This document shows positions 35,095-44,401 of a stretch of 64,000 nucleotides of DNA, in pieces. The notes beneath the pieces are model-generated. The model was not told where the DNA came from, ran no database searches, and was given only the letters and a program-made list of their open reading frames with translations. Both the position numbers and the translations under genes were made by a program. This stretch comes from Bacillus pumilus. GTDB lineage: Bacteria; Bacillota; Bacilli; Bacillales; Bacillaceae. The stretch is taken from NCBI RefSeq assembly GCF_003431975.1, contig NZ_CP027116.1, positions 2,790,001 through 2,854,000 on the forward strand, written 5' to 3'. Position 1 is the stretch's first letter; every line of letters starts with the position of its first letter.

Positions 35095-36675
35095 TCATGA
35101 ACCTTTTCGTGCAAGCTCTCTTTCTCTCAGCTCGACCCGGCGGATTTTCGCTGATGGTGTCTTTGGTAGCTCGTCGATGAATTCGATTTCTCTTGGGTAT
35201 TTGTAAGGTGCTGTTGTGTTTTTCACATGCGTTTGTAGCTCTTTGATCAACTCATCACTTTGTGCAGTTCCATCACGCAGGACGACATAGGCTTTGACGA
35301 TAGATCCTCTGATTTCATCCGGGCTAGCCACAACCGCACATTCTTTGACTGCTGCGTGTTTGATCAGTGCATCTTCTACTTCAAACGGTCCAATGGTATA
35401 GCCTGAGCTGACGATGATGTCATCTCTACGGCTTTCAAACCAGAAGTACCCATCTTCGTCTTTTTTCGCGCGGTCACCGGTAATGAAGTAATTTCCGCGG
35501 CGCTGAGCTTTTGTACGCTCTTCATCTTTGTAGTATTCCTTAAATAAAGCCGGCGTTTCAAGATGAACCGCAATATCACCAATTTCTCCAGGGGAGCAAA
35601 CATTTCCGTCCTCATCAATGATGTCGACTTCGTTACCAGGGGTTGGTTTTCCCATACTGCCTGGTTTGATGTCCATTCCTTTTAGTACACCTACAAGGAG
35701 TGTGCTTTCCGTTTGGCCATAGCCATCTCGTACTTCTATATCGAAATGTTTTTTGAATGTATCAATGACTTCACGGTTGAGCGGCTCTCCCGCAGAAACG
35801 GCACTATGCAGCTTTGGCAGTGCGTACTGACTCAAATCATCTACCTTCGCCATAAAGCGGTATTCTGTTGGTGTACAGCATAGGACATTGATTTCATTTT
35901 TTTGAAGCAGTTCTAAATACGTATTTGGATTGAATTTCCCTCCGTATACAAAGCCTTCTGCTCCACTTCCTAGCACCGATAAGAGCGGGCTCCACACCCA
36001 TTTTTGCCAGCCTGGTCCTGCTGTCGCCCACACTTTATCCCCTTCATTAATGGAGAGCCATGCTTTGGCAGCTGTGCGTAAATGTGCATATGCCCAGCCG
36101 TGTGTATGAACAACTCCTTTTGGATGACCTGTTGTACCAGACGTATAAGATAAGAACGCCATATCTGTACGTGCTGTTGATGCCATTGGCAGCTCGCTTG
36201 ATTGGTGATCCTTTTGCGCAAGAATATTTGTCCAGCCATGATCGTTTTCCCCGATGGAGAATGTTTTAAAATCATTAGGCTGATTGGTTCCGTCAAACGA
36301 TTGAATGAATGAAGAGTAAACAATCGCGCCCTTTGCTTCTGCATGCTCAATTCGATAATCTAAATCTTTCGCACGCAGCATTTCTGAACAAGGAATAACG
36401 ACCATTCCAGTTTTTAGAATGGCTAAATAAATGCTGTATGCCTCTAGCATGCGCGGCACCATCACAATGATTTTATCGCCTTTTTTAAAGCCTGCATTTA
36501 ATAATACATGACCAATTTTATTTGCTTCTTCCACTAAAGCTGCATACGTCACATGCGCTTCGTGTCCATTACCATCCTGCCAGTGCAGGGCCATTTTTTC
36601 CCGGTCATGACTGAACGATTCAATCTCACTGACTAAGTTATATTGTTCTGGTGCAATTAAGTCTTCTCTTTTCAT
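35095..36675 (-). CDS. ytcI: Acyl-CoA synthetase YtcI (AMP-forming)
   Basis: A 526-residue ANL-superfamily ligase, acetate- or medium-chain acyl-CoA synthetase-like. The P-loop is LSYTSGTTGHPKGVVHTHG near residue 177, DGYGQTE near 318, FITGDRAKKDEDGYFWFESR near 396 with the invariant Asp, GYTIGPFEVED near 424, and PKTPSAKIRRVELR near 507 with the catalytic lysine. ATG 36675 follows AAAAGGAG. Substrate is not certain. B. subtilis has the same gene next to sspA. Confidence 0.88.
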   Translation of the reverse strand: MKREDLIAPEQYNLVSEIESFSHDREKMALHWQDGNGHEAHVTYAALVEEANKIGHVLLNAGFKKGDKIIVMVPRMLEAYSIYLAILKTGMVVIPCSEMLRAKDLDYRIEHAEAKGAIVYSSFIQSFDGTNQPNDFKTFSIGENDHGWTNILAQKDHQSSELPMASTARTDMAFLSYTSGTTGHPKGVVHTHGWAYAHLRTAAKAWLSINEGDKVWATAGPGWQKWVWSPLLSVLGSGAEGFVYGGKFNPNTYLELLQKNEINVLCCTPTEYRFMAKVDDLSQYALPKLHSAVSAGEPLNREVIDTFKKHFDIEVRDGYGQTESTLLVGVLKGMDIKPGSMGKPTPGNEVDIIDEDGNVCSPGEIGDIAVHLETPALFKEYYKDEERTKAQRRGNYFITGDRAKKDEDGYFWFESRRDDIIVSSGYTIGPFEVEDALIKHAAVKECAVVASPDEIRGSIVKAYVVLRDGTAQSDELIKELQTHVKNTTAPYKYPREIEFIDELPKTPSAKIRRVELRERELARKGS

Positions 36676-36840
36676 GGTACAGCTCCTTTTAGCCTCTTTC
36701 TATGAAACGATTCATGTTTCAATTTACCCATTTTAACACTCATAACTGAAAAATGCTTGAATTAGGACCTACTCCTAGTATTATGCCATAATTTTTTTCA
36801 TTCGTCTTCTTTTTTGAAAATATTCTAACTATTTATATGT

Positions 36841-36873
36841 ACAAAAAGAAAAGAGCGGGAATCATCCCGCTCC
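36841..36873 (-). terminator. Terminator of sspA
   Basis: Stem GAGCGGGA / TCCCGCTC with a 4-base loop, followed by TTTTCTTTTT on the minus strand. Confidence 0.9.
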
Positions 36874-36900
36874 TAAGCCATAGCTTTTTAATTGTGTGTC

Positions 36901-37113
36901 TTAGAAAGATCCGCCACCCATATGTTGTTGAGCGTAAGATACTAGACGCTTAGTGATTTCTCCACCAACTGATCCGTTAGCGCGAGCTGTTGTTTCTGGT
37001 CCAAGGTTTACACCAAATTCTGAAGCGATTTCATACTTCATTTGGTCGATCGCTTGTGCAGCGCCTGGAACGACTAATTGATTAGAACTGCTTTGTCTGT
37101 TTTGTTGAGCCAT
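36901..37113 (-). CDS. sspA: Small acid-soluble spore protein, alpha/beta type
   Basis: A 70-residue DNA-binding protein that coats and protects the spore chromosome and supplies amino acids in germination. The germination-protease cleavage region [12 protein letters not shown] lies near residue 27, and the second conserved block [14 protein letters not shown] is near 50. ATG 37113 follows AAGGAGG. A SigG-type promoter lies just upstream. Position between ytcI and thiI identifies it as SspA. Confidence 0.95.
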   Translation of the reverse strand: MAQQNRQSSSNQLVVPGAAQAIDQMKYEIASEFGVNLGPETTARANGSVGGEITKRLVSYAQQHMGGGSF

Positions 37114-37136
37114 GTGTTCTCACCTCCTTGTGAATA

Positions 37137-37166
37137 TAGAATGTGTAGAAACACATGACTTCATGC
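37137..37166 (-). promoter_or_regulatory. SigG promoter of sspA
   Basis: Minus strand GCATG, 18 bases, CATTCTA. This matches the forespore SigG pattern (GYATR, 18, CATAMTA) with one mismatch, about 24 bases before the gene. Confidence 0.7.
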
Positions 37167-37202
37167 GATTGTTTTTATGGTAATTATTATGAAATTTTTC
37201 TC

Positions 37203-38408
37203 CTAAAATAAATCAGCGAATTTATCTGCCGCTTTCTTCTCATTTGTGACGATAATCGTTTCGATTTGTTCCACTGCCTCATCAAGCATTGGCTCGAAGT
37301 CAGCAAAGCTTTCGTAGCGTTCTACTTTCTCAAGCTTCGGTTTTGTTTTAGGTGACGGCGGCGTAAAGATCGTACAGCAATCCTCGAAGGGTTGAATACT
37401 TGTATCGTATGTGCCAATTCGTCTCGCTTCTTCAATAATGTCATTTTTATCAACAGCAATCAGCGGGCGAATAATAGGTGTGCTTGTCACATGGTTAATG
37501 GCATACATGCTTTCAAGTGTCTGACTTGCTACTTGTCCAAGGCTTTCACCAGTAATGATCGCAAGTGCATCACGCTTTGCTCTTATTTTATCAGCTATTT
37601 TCAGCATCATTCTTCTTGTTGATGTCATCGTATAGTTTTCAGGTACTTGTTTGTGTATCAGCTCTTGAATTTGTGTAAAAGGAACGATGTGAAGCTTCAC
37701 TTCGCCTCCATATGCTGCTAAACATTCTGCAAGATCAATGACTTTTTGCTTGGCACGTTCACTTGTATATGGGGGACTAAAGAAATGCACCGCTTCAATT
37801 TGAATCCCTCGTTTCATCGCTTGATAGCCGGCAACTGGGCTGTCAAATCCGCCTGAAAGCATGAGCATTGCTCTCCCGCTTGAACCAACCGGCAATCCGC
37901 CTGCGCCCTTGACATCTTTAAATGTAATGTATGTTGCATGTTCTCTAATTTCAATACGCAAATGCACATCTGGCTGTTTGACATTGACCGTTAAGTTTTC
38001 TGTATTCTTCAGAACATGTCCGCCAATTTCACGGTTCATTTCATTTGAATCAAGTTCAAATTGTTTATAAGAACGTTTCGTTGAGACCTTAAATGTATCT
38101 CCATGTTTATATACTTCCTGTACCGCTGTTAATGCCGCTTCTTTGATGGCATCAAGATTTGTCTCACATTTCACCGCCAGACTAAAGCTTTGAATGCCAA
38201 ATACGCCTTTAAGCTGTTCTGAAATCGATTCAGGGTCTTCTCCGTTCAGCATGATCGTGATGCGGTCTCTATCAGATGCATACTTTAATGCTTCAAAATC
38301 TTTCAATACAAATCGAATATGCTGTCTTAGTTTTTCAATAAATTTCTTTCTATTTTTCCCTTTTGTTGAGATCTCCCCAAAACGGACTAAAATATGATCA
38401 TATGTCAT
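37203..38408 (-). CDS. thiI: tRNA 4-thiouridine synthetase ThiI
   Basis: A 401-residue enzyme that thiolates U8 of tRNAs. The N-terminal ferredoxin-like and THUMP domains (FGEISTKGKNRKKF; about 1-165) bind tRNA. The PP-loop ATPase follows with MLMLSGGFDSPVAGYQAMKR near residue 180. It lacks the extra C-terminal rhodanese domain of E. coli ThiI, so sulphur must come directly from the desulfurase NifZ. It lies 4 bases after nifZ and is translated with it. Confidence 0.96.
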   Translation of the reverse strand: MTYDHILVRFGEISTKGKNRKKFIEKLRQHIRFVLKDFEALKYASDRDRITIMLNGEDPESISEQLKGVFGIQSFSLAVKCETNLDAIKEAALTAVQEVYKHGDTFKVSTKRSYKQFELDSNEMNREIGGHVLKNTENLTVNVKQPDVHLRIEIREHATYITFKDVKGAGGLPVGSSGRAMLMLSGGFDSPVAGYQAMKRGIQIEAVHFFSPPYTSERAKQKVIDLAECLAAYGGEVKLHIVPFTQIQELIHKQVPENYTMTSTRRMMLKIADKIRAKRDALAIITGESLGQVASQTLESMYAINHVTSTPIIRPLIAVDKNDIIEEARRIGTYDTSIQPFEDCCTIFTPPSPKTKPKLEKVERYESFADFEPMLDEAVEQIETIIVTNEKKAADKFADLF

Positions 38409-38412
38409 GCTG

Positions 38413-39555
38413 TTATCTCATTCCTTTTAATTTTTTCACACTTTGTGCGATCGTTGTGATGATTTGTGGTGCTAACTCTGGTCCTTGTCCATACGTCAAG
38501 CTGATTCTCATACTGCTTTTGGCTAGTTCTTCCGATTTCCCCATCGCTAGCAGTACACGGCTTGGTTCTTTTTTCTTGGCTGAGCAGGCAGAGGTTGTCG
38601 AAACATACAAGCCTTCTTTTTCGAGCATATGAAGAAGAACTTCGATTTGAATACCCGGCACTGAAAAATTCACAATGTGCGGCGCACTTTGCGTTAGTGG
38701 TGTGTTGATGACGATACCTTCTATTTCTTCCAGCTGTTTTAGCAGCTGCATTTTTAAACTCAGTATCTCATCATGGTGCTTTTTCAGCTGTTCAAATGAT
38801 TGTTTCATGGCCTTTGCTAAGCTGACAGCTCCAGCAGGGTTTTCTGTACCTGAACGAAGACCTAATTCCTGCTCTCCTCCAGTGATAAAGGGGGCAAGCA
38901 CAGTATCTTTCTTTAAAAAGAGCGCTCCTGTGCCTTTTAAACCATGAATTTTGTGGCCTGATATCGTCAAAAGATCGACATCCAGCTGTTTATGAAGTGC
39001 TACTCTGCACATTCCCTGTACTCCGTCGACATGAAAGAGTGCATTTTCGGCATGCCCACGTATGATGTCAGCAGCCTCTTTAATTGGCTGAATGGCACCC
39101 GTTTCGTTATTAACGTGCATCATACTGACAAGAACTGTATCAGGGCGAAGCACTTGTTTTAAATGATTCATATCTGCATGTCCATGCTCATTTACTTGAA
39201 TATAGGAGATATCAAAGCCAAATAAAGCCTTCAACTGTTCGAACGATTCGATGACAGAGGGGTGTTCAATGGCTGTTGTCACAATATGTTTTCCCCGGTT
39301 CATTCTGGCGAGAGCTGCTCCTTTAATGGCAATGTTATTTGCTTCTGTAGCGCCAGAAGTAAAAATAATCTCATATTGTTTCAAATCTGTATAGTGAAGC
39401 ATTTGTTTTCTCGTTTCACTTAGCAGGCGGCTTGCATCAATGCCAAGCTGGTGAAGCGAAGATGGGTTACCAAAAAAACGCTCACTCACCTGCTGATATA
39501 CTTGTAAAACCTCTGGATAAGGCTTTGTTGTTGCACTATTATCAAGATAGATCAT
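38413..39555 (-). CDS. nifZ: Cysteine desulfurase NifZ dedicated to ThiI
   Basis: A 380-residue PLP-dependent NifS/IscS-family enzyme that supplies persulfide to ThiI for tRNA 4-thiouridine. The N-terminus is MIYLDNSATTKPYP; the PLP lysine is in ISGHKIHGLKGTGALF near residue 200, TSGATEANN is near 72, and the catalytic Cys loop is VSTTSACSAKKKEP near 323. ATG 39555 follows AAGGAG; the reading from 39594 lacks a ribosome site. Divergent from brnQ and first gene of the nifZ-thiI pair. Confidence 0.95.
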   Translation of the reverse strand: MIYLDNSATTKPYPEVLQVYQQVSERFFGNPSSLHQLGIDASRLLSETRKQMLHYTDLKQYEIIFTSGATEANNIAIKGAALARMNRGKHIVTTAIEHPSVIESFEQLKALFGFDISYIQVNEHGHADMNHLKQVLRPDTVLVSMMHVNNETGAIQPIKEAADIIRGHAENALFHVDGVQGMCRVALHKQLDVDLLTISGHKIHGLKGTGALFLKKDTVLAPFITGGEQELGLRSGTENPAGAVSLAKAMKQSFEQLKKHHDEILSLKMQLLKQLEEIEGIVINTPLTQSAPHIVNFSVPGIQIEVLLHMLEKEGLYVSTTSACSAKKKEPSRVLLAMGKSEELAKSSMRISLTYGQGPELAPQIITTIAQSVKKLKGMR

Positions 39556-39625
39556 ATTGTAACTCCTTACAAAAAGCTTTAAAAATAAATGCATTTATAT
39601 GTTACCATAATGAAGTCAGACAGAG

Positions 39626-39640
39626 AATTTTCTGAAAATG
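39626..39640 (+). promoter_or_regulatory. CodY-like box upstream of the first brnQ promoter
   Basis: AATTTTCTGAAAATG matches the CodY consensus AATTTTCWGAAAATT at 14 of 15 positions. It lies 4 bases before the -35 element. Confidence 0.75.
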
Positions 39641-39644
39641 GCAG

Positions 39645-39673
39645 TTGACAACTTTCCATTTTCACTATATCAT
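39645..39673 (+). promoter_or_regulatory. SigA promoter of the first brnQ
   Basis: TTGACA, 17-base spacer, TATCAT. It gives a leader of about 75 bases. Confidence 0.75.
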
Positions 39674-39702
39674 CCATAGTGCAATTGTCACATAAACATT
39701 TA

Positions 39703-39717
39703 AATTGTCAGAATATT
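39703..39717 (+). promoter_or_regulatory. Second CodY-like box in the brnQ leader
   Basis: AATTGTCAGAATATT, 13 of 15 to the CodY consensus, about 25 bases downstream of the presumed transcription start. Together with the first box it would frame the promoter. Confidence 0.55.
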
Positions 39718-39755
39718 TTAATTTGGCACGCTACACTGATTAAGGAGGGACTATT

Positions 39756-41099
39756 TTGAAAAATAGTTTAAGTATAAAGGAGACGCTAGCCATTGGTCTA
39801 ATGCTTTTTGCATTATTCTTTGGCGCAGGAAATATGATTTTTCCACCTGTTCTTGGACAATATGCGGGTGAAAATGTATGGCTTGCCATCGGAGGATTTT
39901 TACTCACAGGAGTAGGTCTTCCGCTTCTAGGGGTAATTGCAGTTGCTCTTACGGGTACCGGCGCAAAAGGCCTTGCAGATAAAGCACATCCTAAATTCGG
40001 AACCATTTTCACCGTCATTCTGTATTTATCCATCGGACCATTTTTCGCTATTCCGCGAACGAGTACGGTTTCATACGAGATAGGATTAGCTCCATTTCTG
40101 CCAGGGGCACAATCCACTTCATGGGTACCGCTATTCATCTTTACAGTTGTATTCTTCACTATCTCATATCTGCTTGCTTTAAATCCTTCAAAGCTGGTTG
40201 ATCGAATTGGTAAAATTTTGACACCGATCTTATTAACTGTTATTGCCATTATTGTCATTAAAGCCATTGCTACGCCAATGGGAATGATTGGTGCTCCTGA
40301 TGCAACCTATGAGGCAAACCCGCTCTTTACTGGATTTTTAGAAGGCTATAAAACAATGGATGCTCTTGCTTCTATCGTATTTGGGATCATTGTAGTGACA
40401 GCTGTTAAGGAAAGAGGCATTACAGAGCGAAAATCTCTTGCAGCCGCTTGTATTAAAGCAGGACTCGTGGCAGCTGCTGGGCTGGCACTCGTGTACATTT
40501 CACTTGCTTATGTGGGTGCTTCAAGCCCTGATGCGACGGGCATGGTTGGAGCAAATGATGGCGGCAAGCTGCTTTCACTTTCTGCCAACTTTTTATTCGG
40601 ATCTGCTGGTAACATTGTTCTTGGCGCCGCTATTTTATTCGCTTGTTTAACGACGAGTGTCGGACTTATATCATCTTGTGGGGAATATTTTTCAAAACTC
40701 TTCCCTAGCCTTTCTTATCGCACAGTTGTTCTAATTGTATCTTTATTTAGTACACTCGTTGCAAACCTTGGATTGGCACAAATTATCTCTTTATCTGTTC
40801 CAGTTCTTGTGACGATCTATCCATTGGCCATTGTCATTATTTTATTGTCGTTCCTTGATCGCTGGATTAACGGCAGAAGACTTATTTATATCGTATCACT
40901 CATCTTTACTGGTTTCTTTGCTATCATTGATGGATTATTAGCTGCTAAAGTCAATCTAGGTGGCTTGCCTAACATCTTGAAAGCAATCGTTCCGTTTTAC
41001 GATTTAGGCATTGGCTGGGTCATACCAGCAATTATCGGTGCTCTGGTAGGTTTACTTATTTCGATGTTTACCACCCCGCCAAAACAGCTCGCCTCTTAA
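39756..41099 (+). CDS. Branched-chain amino-acid permease BrnQ (copy 1)
   Basis: A 447-residue cation-coupled importer of Ile, Leu and Val with about 12 membrane helices. The family segment LMLFALFFGAGNMIFPPVLG is near residue 17, LTGVGLPLLGVIAVALTG near 50, and FLEGYKTMDALASIVFG near 192. The start is TTG with AAGGAGG 8 bases upstream. It is followed by a terminator and then by a close paralogue in the same orientation, so this is a tandem duplication. Two CodY-like boxes lie upstream. Which copy matches BraB of B. subtilis cannot be told by position alone. Confidence 0.9.
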   Translation: MKNSLSIKETLAIGLMLFALFFGAGNMIFPPVLGQYAGENVWLAIGGFLLTGVGLPLLGVIAVALTGTGAKGLADKAHPKFGTIFTVILYLSIGPFFAIPRTSTVSYEIGLAPFLPGAQSTSWVPLFIFTVVFFTISYLLALNPSKLVDRIGKILTPILLTVIAIIVIKAIATPMGMIGAPDATYEANPLFTGFLEGYKTMDALASIVFGIIVVTAVKERGITERKSLAAACIKAGLVAAAGLALVYISLAYVGASSPDATGMVGANDGGKLLSLSANFLFGSAGNIVLGAAILFACLTTSVGLISSCGEYFSKLFPSLSYRTVVLIVSLFSTLVANLGLAQIISLSVPVLVTIYPLAIVIILLSFLDRWINGRRLIYIVSLIFTGFFAIIDGLLAAKVNLGGLPNILKAIVPFYDLGIGWVIPAIIGALVGLLISMFTTPPKQLAS

Positions 41100-41111
41100 T
41101 CATCGTAAACC

Positions 41112-41152
41112 AAAACATCCCTTTCTTCTTTGGAAGGGGATGTTTTTTTATT
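41112..41152 (+). terminator. Terminator between the two brnQ copies
   Basis: Stem AAACATCCC / GGGGATGTTT with a long loop, followed by seven Ts. Confidence 0.8.
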
Positions 41153-41205
41153 GTTCTTCATATACTAAAATAGAAAAATTCATGACTTTTGTACGAAAAC
41201 ACATG

Positions 41206-41233
41206 TTGACATCAGGCGTACATCCTTTATAAT
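41206..41233 (+). promoter_or_regulatory. SigA promoter of the second brnQ
   Basis: Perfect hexamers TTGACA and TATAAT separated by 16 bases. Confidence 0.8.
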
Positions 41234-41269
41234 TAGTCATTGTTAATGATGAACGGTTACTTAGCAACT

Positions 41270-41284
41270 AATTAACAGAATATT
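41270..41284 (+). promoter_or_regulatory. Possible CodY box in the leader of the second brnQ
   Basis: AATTAACAGAATATT, 12 of 15 to the CodY consensus, about 30 bases before the start. Weak match on its own. Confidence 0.4.
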
Positions 41285-41313
41285 TCAACATAATAATGGA
41301 GGCTTTAAATGCA

Positions 41314-42657
41314 ATGAAGGCAACTTTGTCGACGAAAGATACGGTTATCATAGGTTTTATGCTGTTTGCTCTATTCTTCGGCGCCGGTAATATGATTTAT
41401 CCACCAGAGCTTGGTCAATACGCTGGGCAAAATGTGTGGAAAGCAATGGGCGGATTTTTATTAACAGGTGTCGGTTTACCTCTTCTAGGGATTATTGCGA
41501 TCGCTTTAACAGGTCGAGATGCGAAAGGATTAGCTGATAAAGCTCACCCAGCTTTTGGAACAGCGTTTACCGTCATTTTATATTTATCTATTGGGCCGCT
41601 TTTCGCTATTCCTCGTACAGGAACGGTTTCATATGAAATTGGTGCATTGCCCTTTTTAGCAGGTGTACCAGCTTGGCTCTCACTTCTTTTATTCACACTT
41701 GTCTTTTTTGGTATTACGTATTATCTCGCTCTAAATCCAACGAAGATTGTGGATCGTGTAGGGAAAGTGTTAACACCGATTAAATTTACGATTATTTTTA
41801 TTATTATTGTCAAAGCCATTTTAACGCCGATGGGCGTTATTGGCACACCGGATGTCTCCTATAGCAACGGGTCATTTTTCAAAGGATTTCTAGAGGGCTA
41901 TAAAACAATGGATGCTCTTGCTTCTATTGTGTTTGGAGTTGTTGTCATCAACGCCATTAAAGGACGCGGTGTGACAAGTAAAAAAGCGCTGACTTCTGCT
42001 TGTATCAAGGCCGGTCTGATTGCAGCTTGCGGATTAACATTTGTTTATCTATCACTTGCTTATTTAGGCGCTTCTAGTACACAATCCATTGGTTTTGTTG
42101 GAGATGGCAGTAAAATCTTGGCTCAGTCTTCTCAATTTTTATTTGGCAGTTTAGGAAATATTGTGTTGGGTGCTGCGATTACGGTTGCTTGTTTAACGAC
42201 AAGTATCGGCCTCGTTACATCATGTGGAGAGTATTTCTCAAATTTATTACCTAAGCTTTCTTATAAAATGGTCGTTACACTCGTGACATTATTCAGTTTT
42301 ATCATTTCAAATTTTGGACTTGCTCATATTATCGCTTTCTCTGTACCAGTTTTAACTGCCATCTACCCGTTAGCGATTGTCATCATTGTTTTGTCGCTGG
42401 CAGATAAATGGATGGGCCAAAGAAGACCTGTTTATGTCCTTACTTTGATTTTAACTGGCTGCGTCAGTTTGTTTGACGGCTTAGTAGCAGCAAAACTCCC
42501 AATTGGTCCAGTAGAGGATCTCTTTCAAACGATTTTACCTTTATATGATCTTGGGATTGGCTGGGTTGTACCTGCTATTTTCGGGGTGGTCATTGGATTT
42601 GTTCTTTCTCTTTTCACTTCTTCTGCTTCCCAAAAGCGGGAGAAACAAGCATCTTAA
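41314..42657 (+). CDS. Branched-chain amino-acid permease BrnQ (copy 2, BraB-like)
   Basis: A 447-residue membrane importer, closely similar to the copy at 39756-41099 along its whole length. FMLFALFFGAGNMIYPPELG is near residue 16, FAIPRTGTVSYEIGALPF near 95, and FLEGYKTMDALASIVFG near 190. ATG 41314 follows TGGAGG; an in-frame ATG at 41296 is part of that site. It has its own consensus promoter and its own terminator, so the copies can be regulated separately. Closest in N-terminal wording to B. subtilis BraB, which also precedes ezrA. Confidence 0.9.
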   Translation: MKATLSTKDTVIIGFMLFALFFGAGNMIYPPELGQYAGQNVWKAMGGFLLTGVGLPLLGIIAIALTGRDAKGLADKAHPAFGTAFTVILYLSIGPLFAIPRTGTVSYEIGALPFLAGVPAWLSLLLFTLVFFGITYYLALNPTKIVDRVGKVLTPIKFTIIFIIIVKAILTPMGVIGTPDVSYSNGSFFKGFLEGYKTMDALASIVFGVVVINAIKGRGVTSKKALTSACIKAGLIAACGLTFVYLSLAYLGASSTQSIGFVGDGSKILAQSSQFLFGSLGNIVLGAAITVACLTTSIGLVTSCGEYFSNLLPKLSYKMVVTLVTLFSFIISNFGLAHIIAFSVPVLTAIYPLAIVIIVLSLADKWMGQRRPVYVLTLILTGCVSLFDGLVAAKLPIGPVEDLFQTILPLYDLGIGWVVPAIFGVVIGFVLSLFTSSASQKREKQAS

Positions 42658-42660
42658 TAG

Positions 42661-42702
42661 AAAAAAGCTGAAGTCCTGTAAATGGACTTCAGCTTTTTTA
42701 TT
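42661..42702. terminator. Bidirectional terminator between brnQ copy 2 and ezrA
   Basis: Stem AAAAAGCTGAAGTCC / GGACTTCAGCTTTTT with T-runs on both strands. It overlaps the ezrA stop codon. Confidence 0.9.
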
Positions 42703-44401
42703 GATGCTGATACTCTTTTTCTTGCTGAGCTAATAGCTTTTGTACAGCGCCTGGTGATGCTTTTTCAACAGCCGCTGCTGCTATATCAAATGATCCGTTG
42801 TAATCATAGGCGTAAAATCTTCGTTCTGCCTCTTTTAATTGCTCTGAAAGAATATGATTTTGGCTTCTAAAACGATTGCCATATTGAATGATTCGTTCAA
42901 TTTGCTCCACTTTGCTAAGCATTTCTTCTGTCTCATCCACAACGTTTCTCACTGTGTCTGAAGCTTCTTTTAAGTGTTGATTCACAGCTGACATATTGAG
43001 CGGCAGGTTTTCCAGCTGCTCGTGCACTTGCTGGATCATCTCCTGCGCCTTTTCAGCACGCTCTTTCATTTCTACAGGTACCCCTGGAATATTGCTTTTA
43101 TGCAGGTGACGCACTGTATCTGTCAGCATCGTTTTGAATTCAGCCAATGTTTCTCTCGCTTGTAATTCTTCTTTTCTTAATGATTGAAGGTGATCTTTAA
43201 AGGTGTCGTGCAATGCTTTTGCATCTTCGATAAAGGTTTCCAGCTGATTGATCTCATCCATTAATAATGAATAAGCCACATGGTCACGATCAAGCTTCTC
43301 GCGAATTTGTTTCATCAGCTTTTCAATTTCTTCTAAACGTTTTTCGAATGCCTTCTGTTGATCAAGTTCCCCTGCTGACAACTTGTAGCTCTCTTTCACA
43401 AGAGCTGTTTCTGCCTTTGTTTGTGTGTGATCTTGTTCAAGCTTCTCGAAGGCTTCTGTTAGTTCCGGCATTTTGCTTTTGATTTCTTGACCTGCTTCTA
43501 CTTCTGCCTCCAGCTGATCATATAGCGTCTGAATCGCATCATCAATCATTTGCAGAATACTTGACGCCTCTTCTAAATGAAGTTCATCAATGAGTAGTTT
43601 TTCGGCTCGCGTCAGCTGTTTATTTAAGTTCTCCAGCTCTTTTGTGATTTGGATATGCTCCAGCTTGTAGCCTTTATCTATCATTTCTTTATATCCGTCT
43701 TCCAGCTTCGTCAGCTGTCCTGGTACGGTTTGTTTGCAGTCTGCAATGAGCTTTGGTACATCATTGATATACAGTTGCAGCTGATCGAGTCTACGGTCTT
43801 GTTCAAGCAAAATCTTTCTTGCTTGCATATAGTTCCCGTTTTCTGTTTCTTCCTCGTACTGCTTGATCCCTTCCCAGGCCTCATCTAAGTCCTGCTCCAT
43901 TTTGTCATAAAGGGTGCCGTACAAATGGCTGTATGCAAGCAGATTTTTGCGAACCGTTTGATATTGCTCCTTGACCTTTTCAATGTCCTTGCGATTTTGC
44001 TCCTCGCTTGTGACAAGGTCTGCAATTTCTTTTAAAATGTCTTCAATGTTCGAATCAGCAGCACTCAGCAAATCCTCAATATGCGTTAGAACCTGCTTGG
44101 CTTTGGAGAATCGATATTTATCAGAATACTCTTCTGCATCATATAGTAACTCCTCTACCTTTGGAAGATGGGCTGTGACGATATCGTCCCACTCTGCACG
44201 CCATCTTTCAAAAAACTGCTCTGTTTCTCCGGTCATTTTTAAATGTTTGATTTTTGAAATTTCTTCTACAATTGATCTGTTTAAAATTTCAATTTTCCAT
44301 GCTTCCAATCGGTCAATCTCTTTATATATATTTTTTCGAAGGAAATAACCGACTGAAAACAAAGCAAGCAAAATGACAATTAAACCGATGATAAACTCCA
44401 T
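42698..44401 (-). CDS. ezrA: Septation ring formation regulator EzrA
   Basis: A 567-residue membrane protein that regulates FtsZ ring placement and links it to cell-wall synthesis. A single N-terminal membrane helix (MEFIIGLIVILLALFSVGYF) faces a long cytosolic coiled-coil, spectrin-like array (about 30-560) with many Glu, Gln, Lys and Leu heptads. The usual C-terminal end is present. Divergent from hisK. The B. subtilis protein has nearly the same length. Confidence 0.95.
   Translation of the reverse strand: MEFIIGLIVILLALFSVGYFLRKNIYKEIDRLEAWKIEILNRSIVEEISKIKHLKMTGETEQFFERWRAEWDDIVTAHLPKVEELLYDAEEYSDKYRFSKAKQVLTHIEDLLSAADSNIEDILKEIADLVTSEEQNRKDIEKVKEQYQTVRKNLLAYSHLYGTLYDKMEQDLDEAWEGIKQYEEETENGNYMQARKILLEQDRRLDQLQLYINDVPKLIADCKQTVPGQLTKLEDGYKEMIDKGYKLEHIQITKELENLNKQLTRAEKLLIDELHLEEASSILQMIDDAIQTLYDQLEAEVEAGQEIKSKMPELTEAFEKLEQDHTQTKAETALVKESYKLSAGELDQQKAFEKRLEEIEKLMKQIREKLDRDHVAYSLLMDEINQLETFIEDAKALHDTFKDHLQSLRKEELQARETLAEFKTMLTDTVRHLHKSNIPGVPVEMKERAEKAQEMIQQVHEQLENLPLNMSAVNQHLKEASDTVRNVVDETEEMLSKVEQIERIIQYGNRFRSQNHILSEQLKEAERRFYAYDYNGSFDIAAAAVEKASPGAVQKLLAQQEKEYQHQ

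Noticed and set aside
39740..40267. 175-residue open frame on the minus strand
   Set aside because: It lies fully inside the first brnQ gene, opposite strand, and is rich in residues forced by the membrane-helix codons of that gene. No ribosome site or family resemblance.
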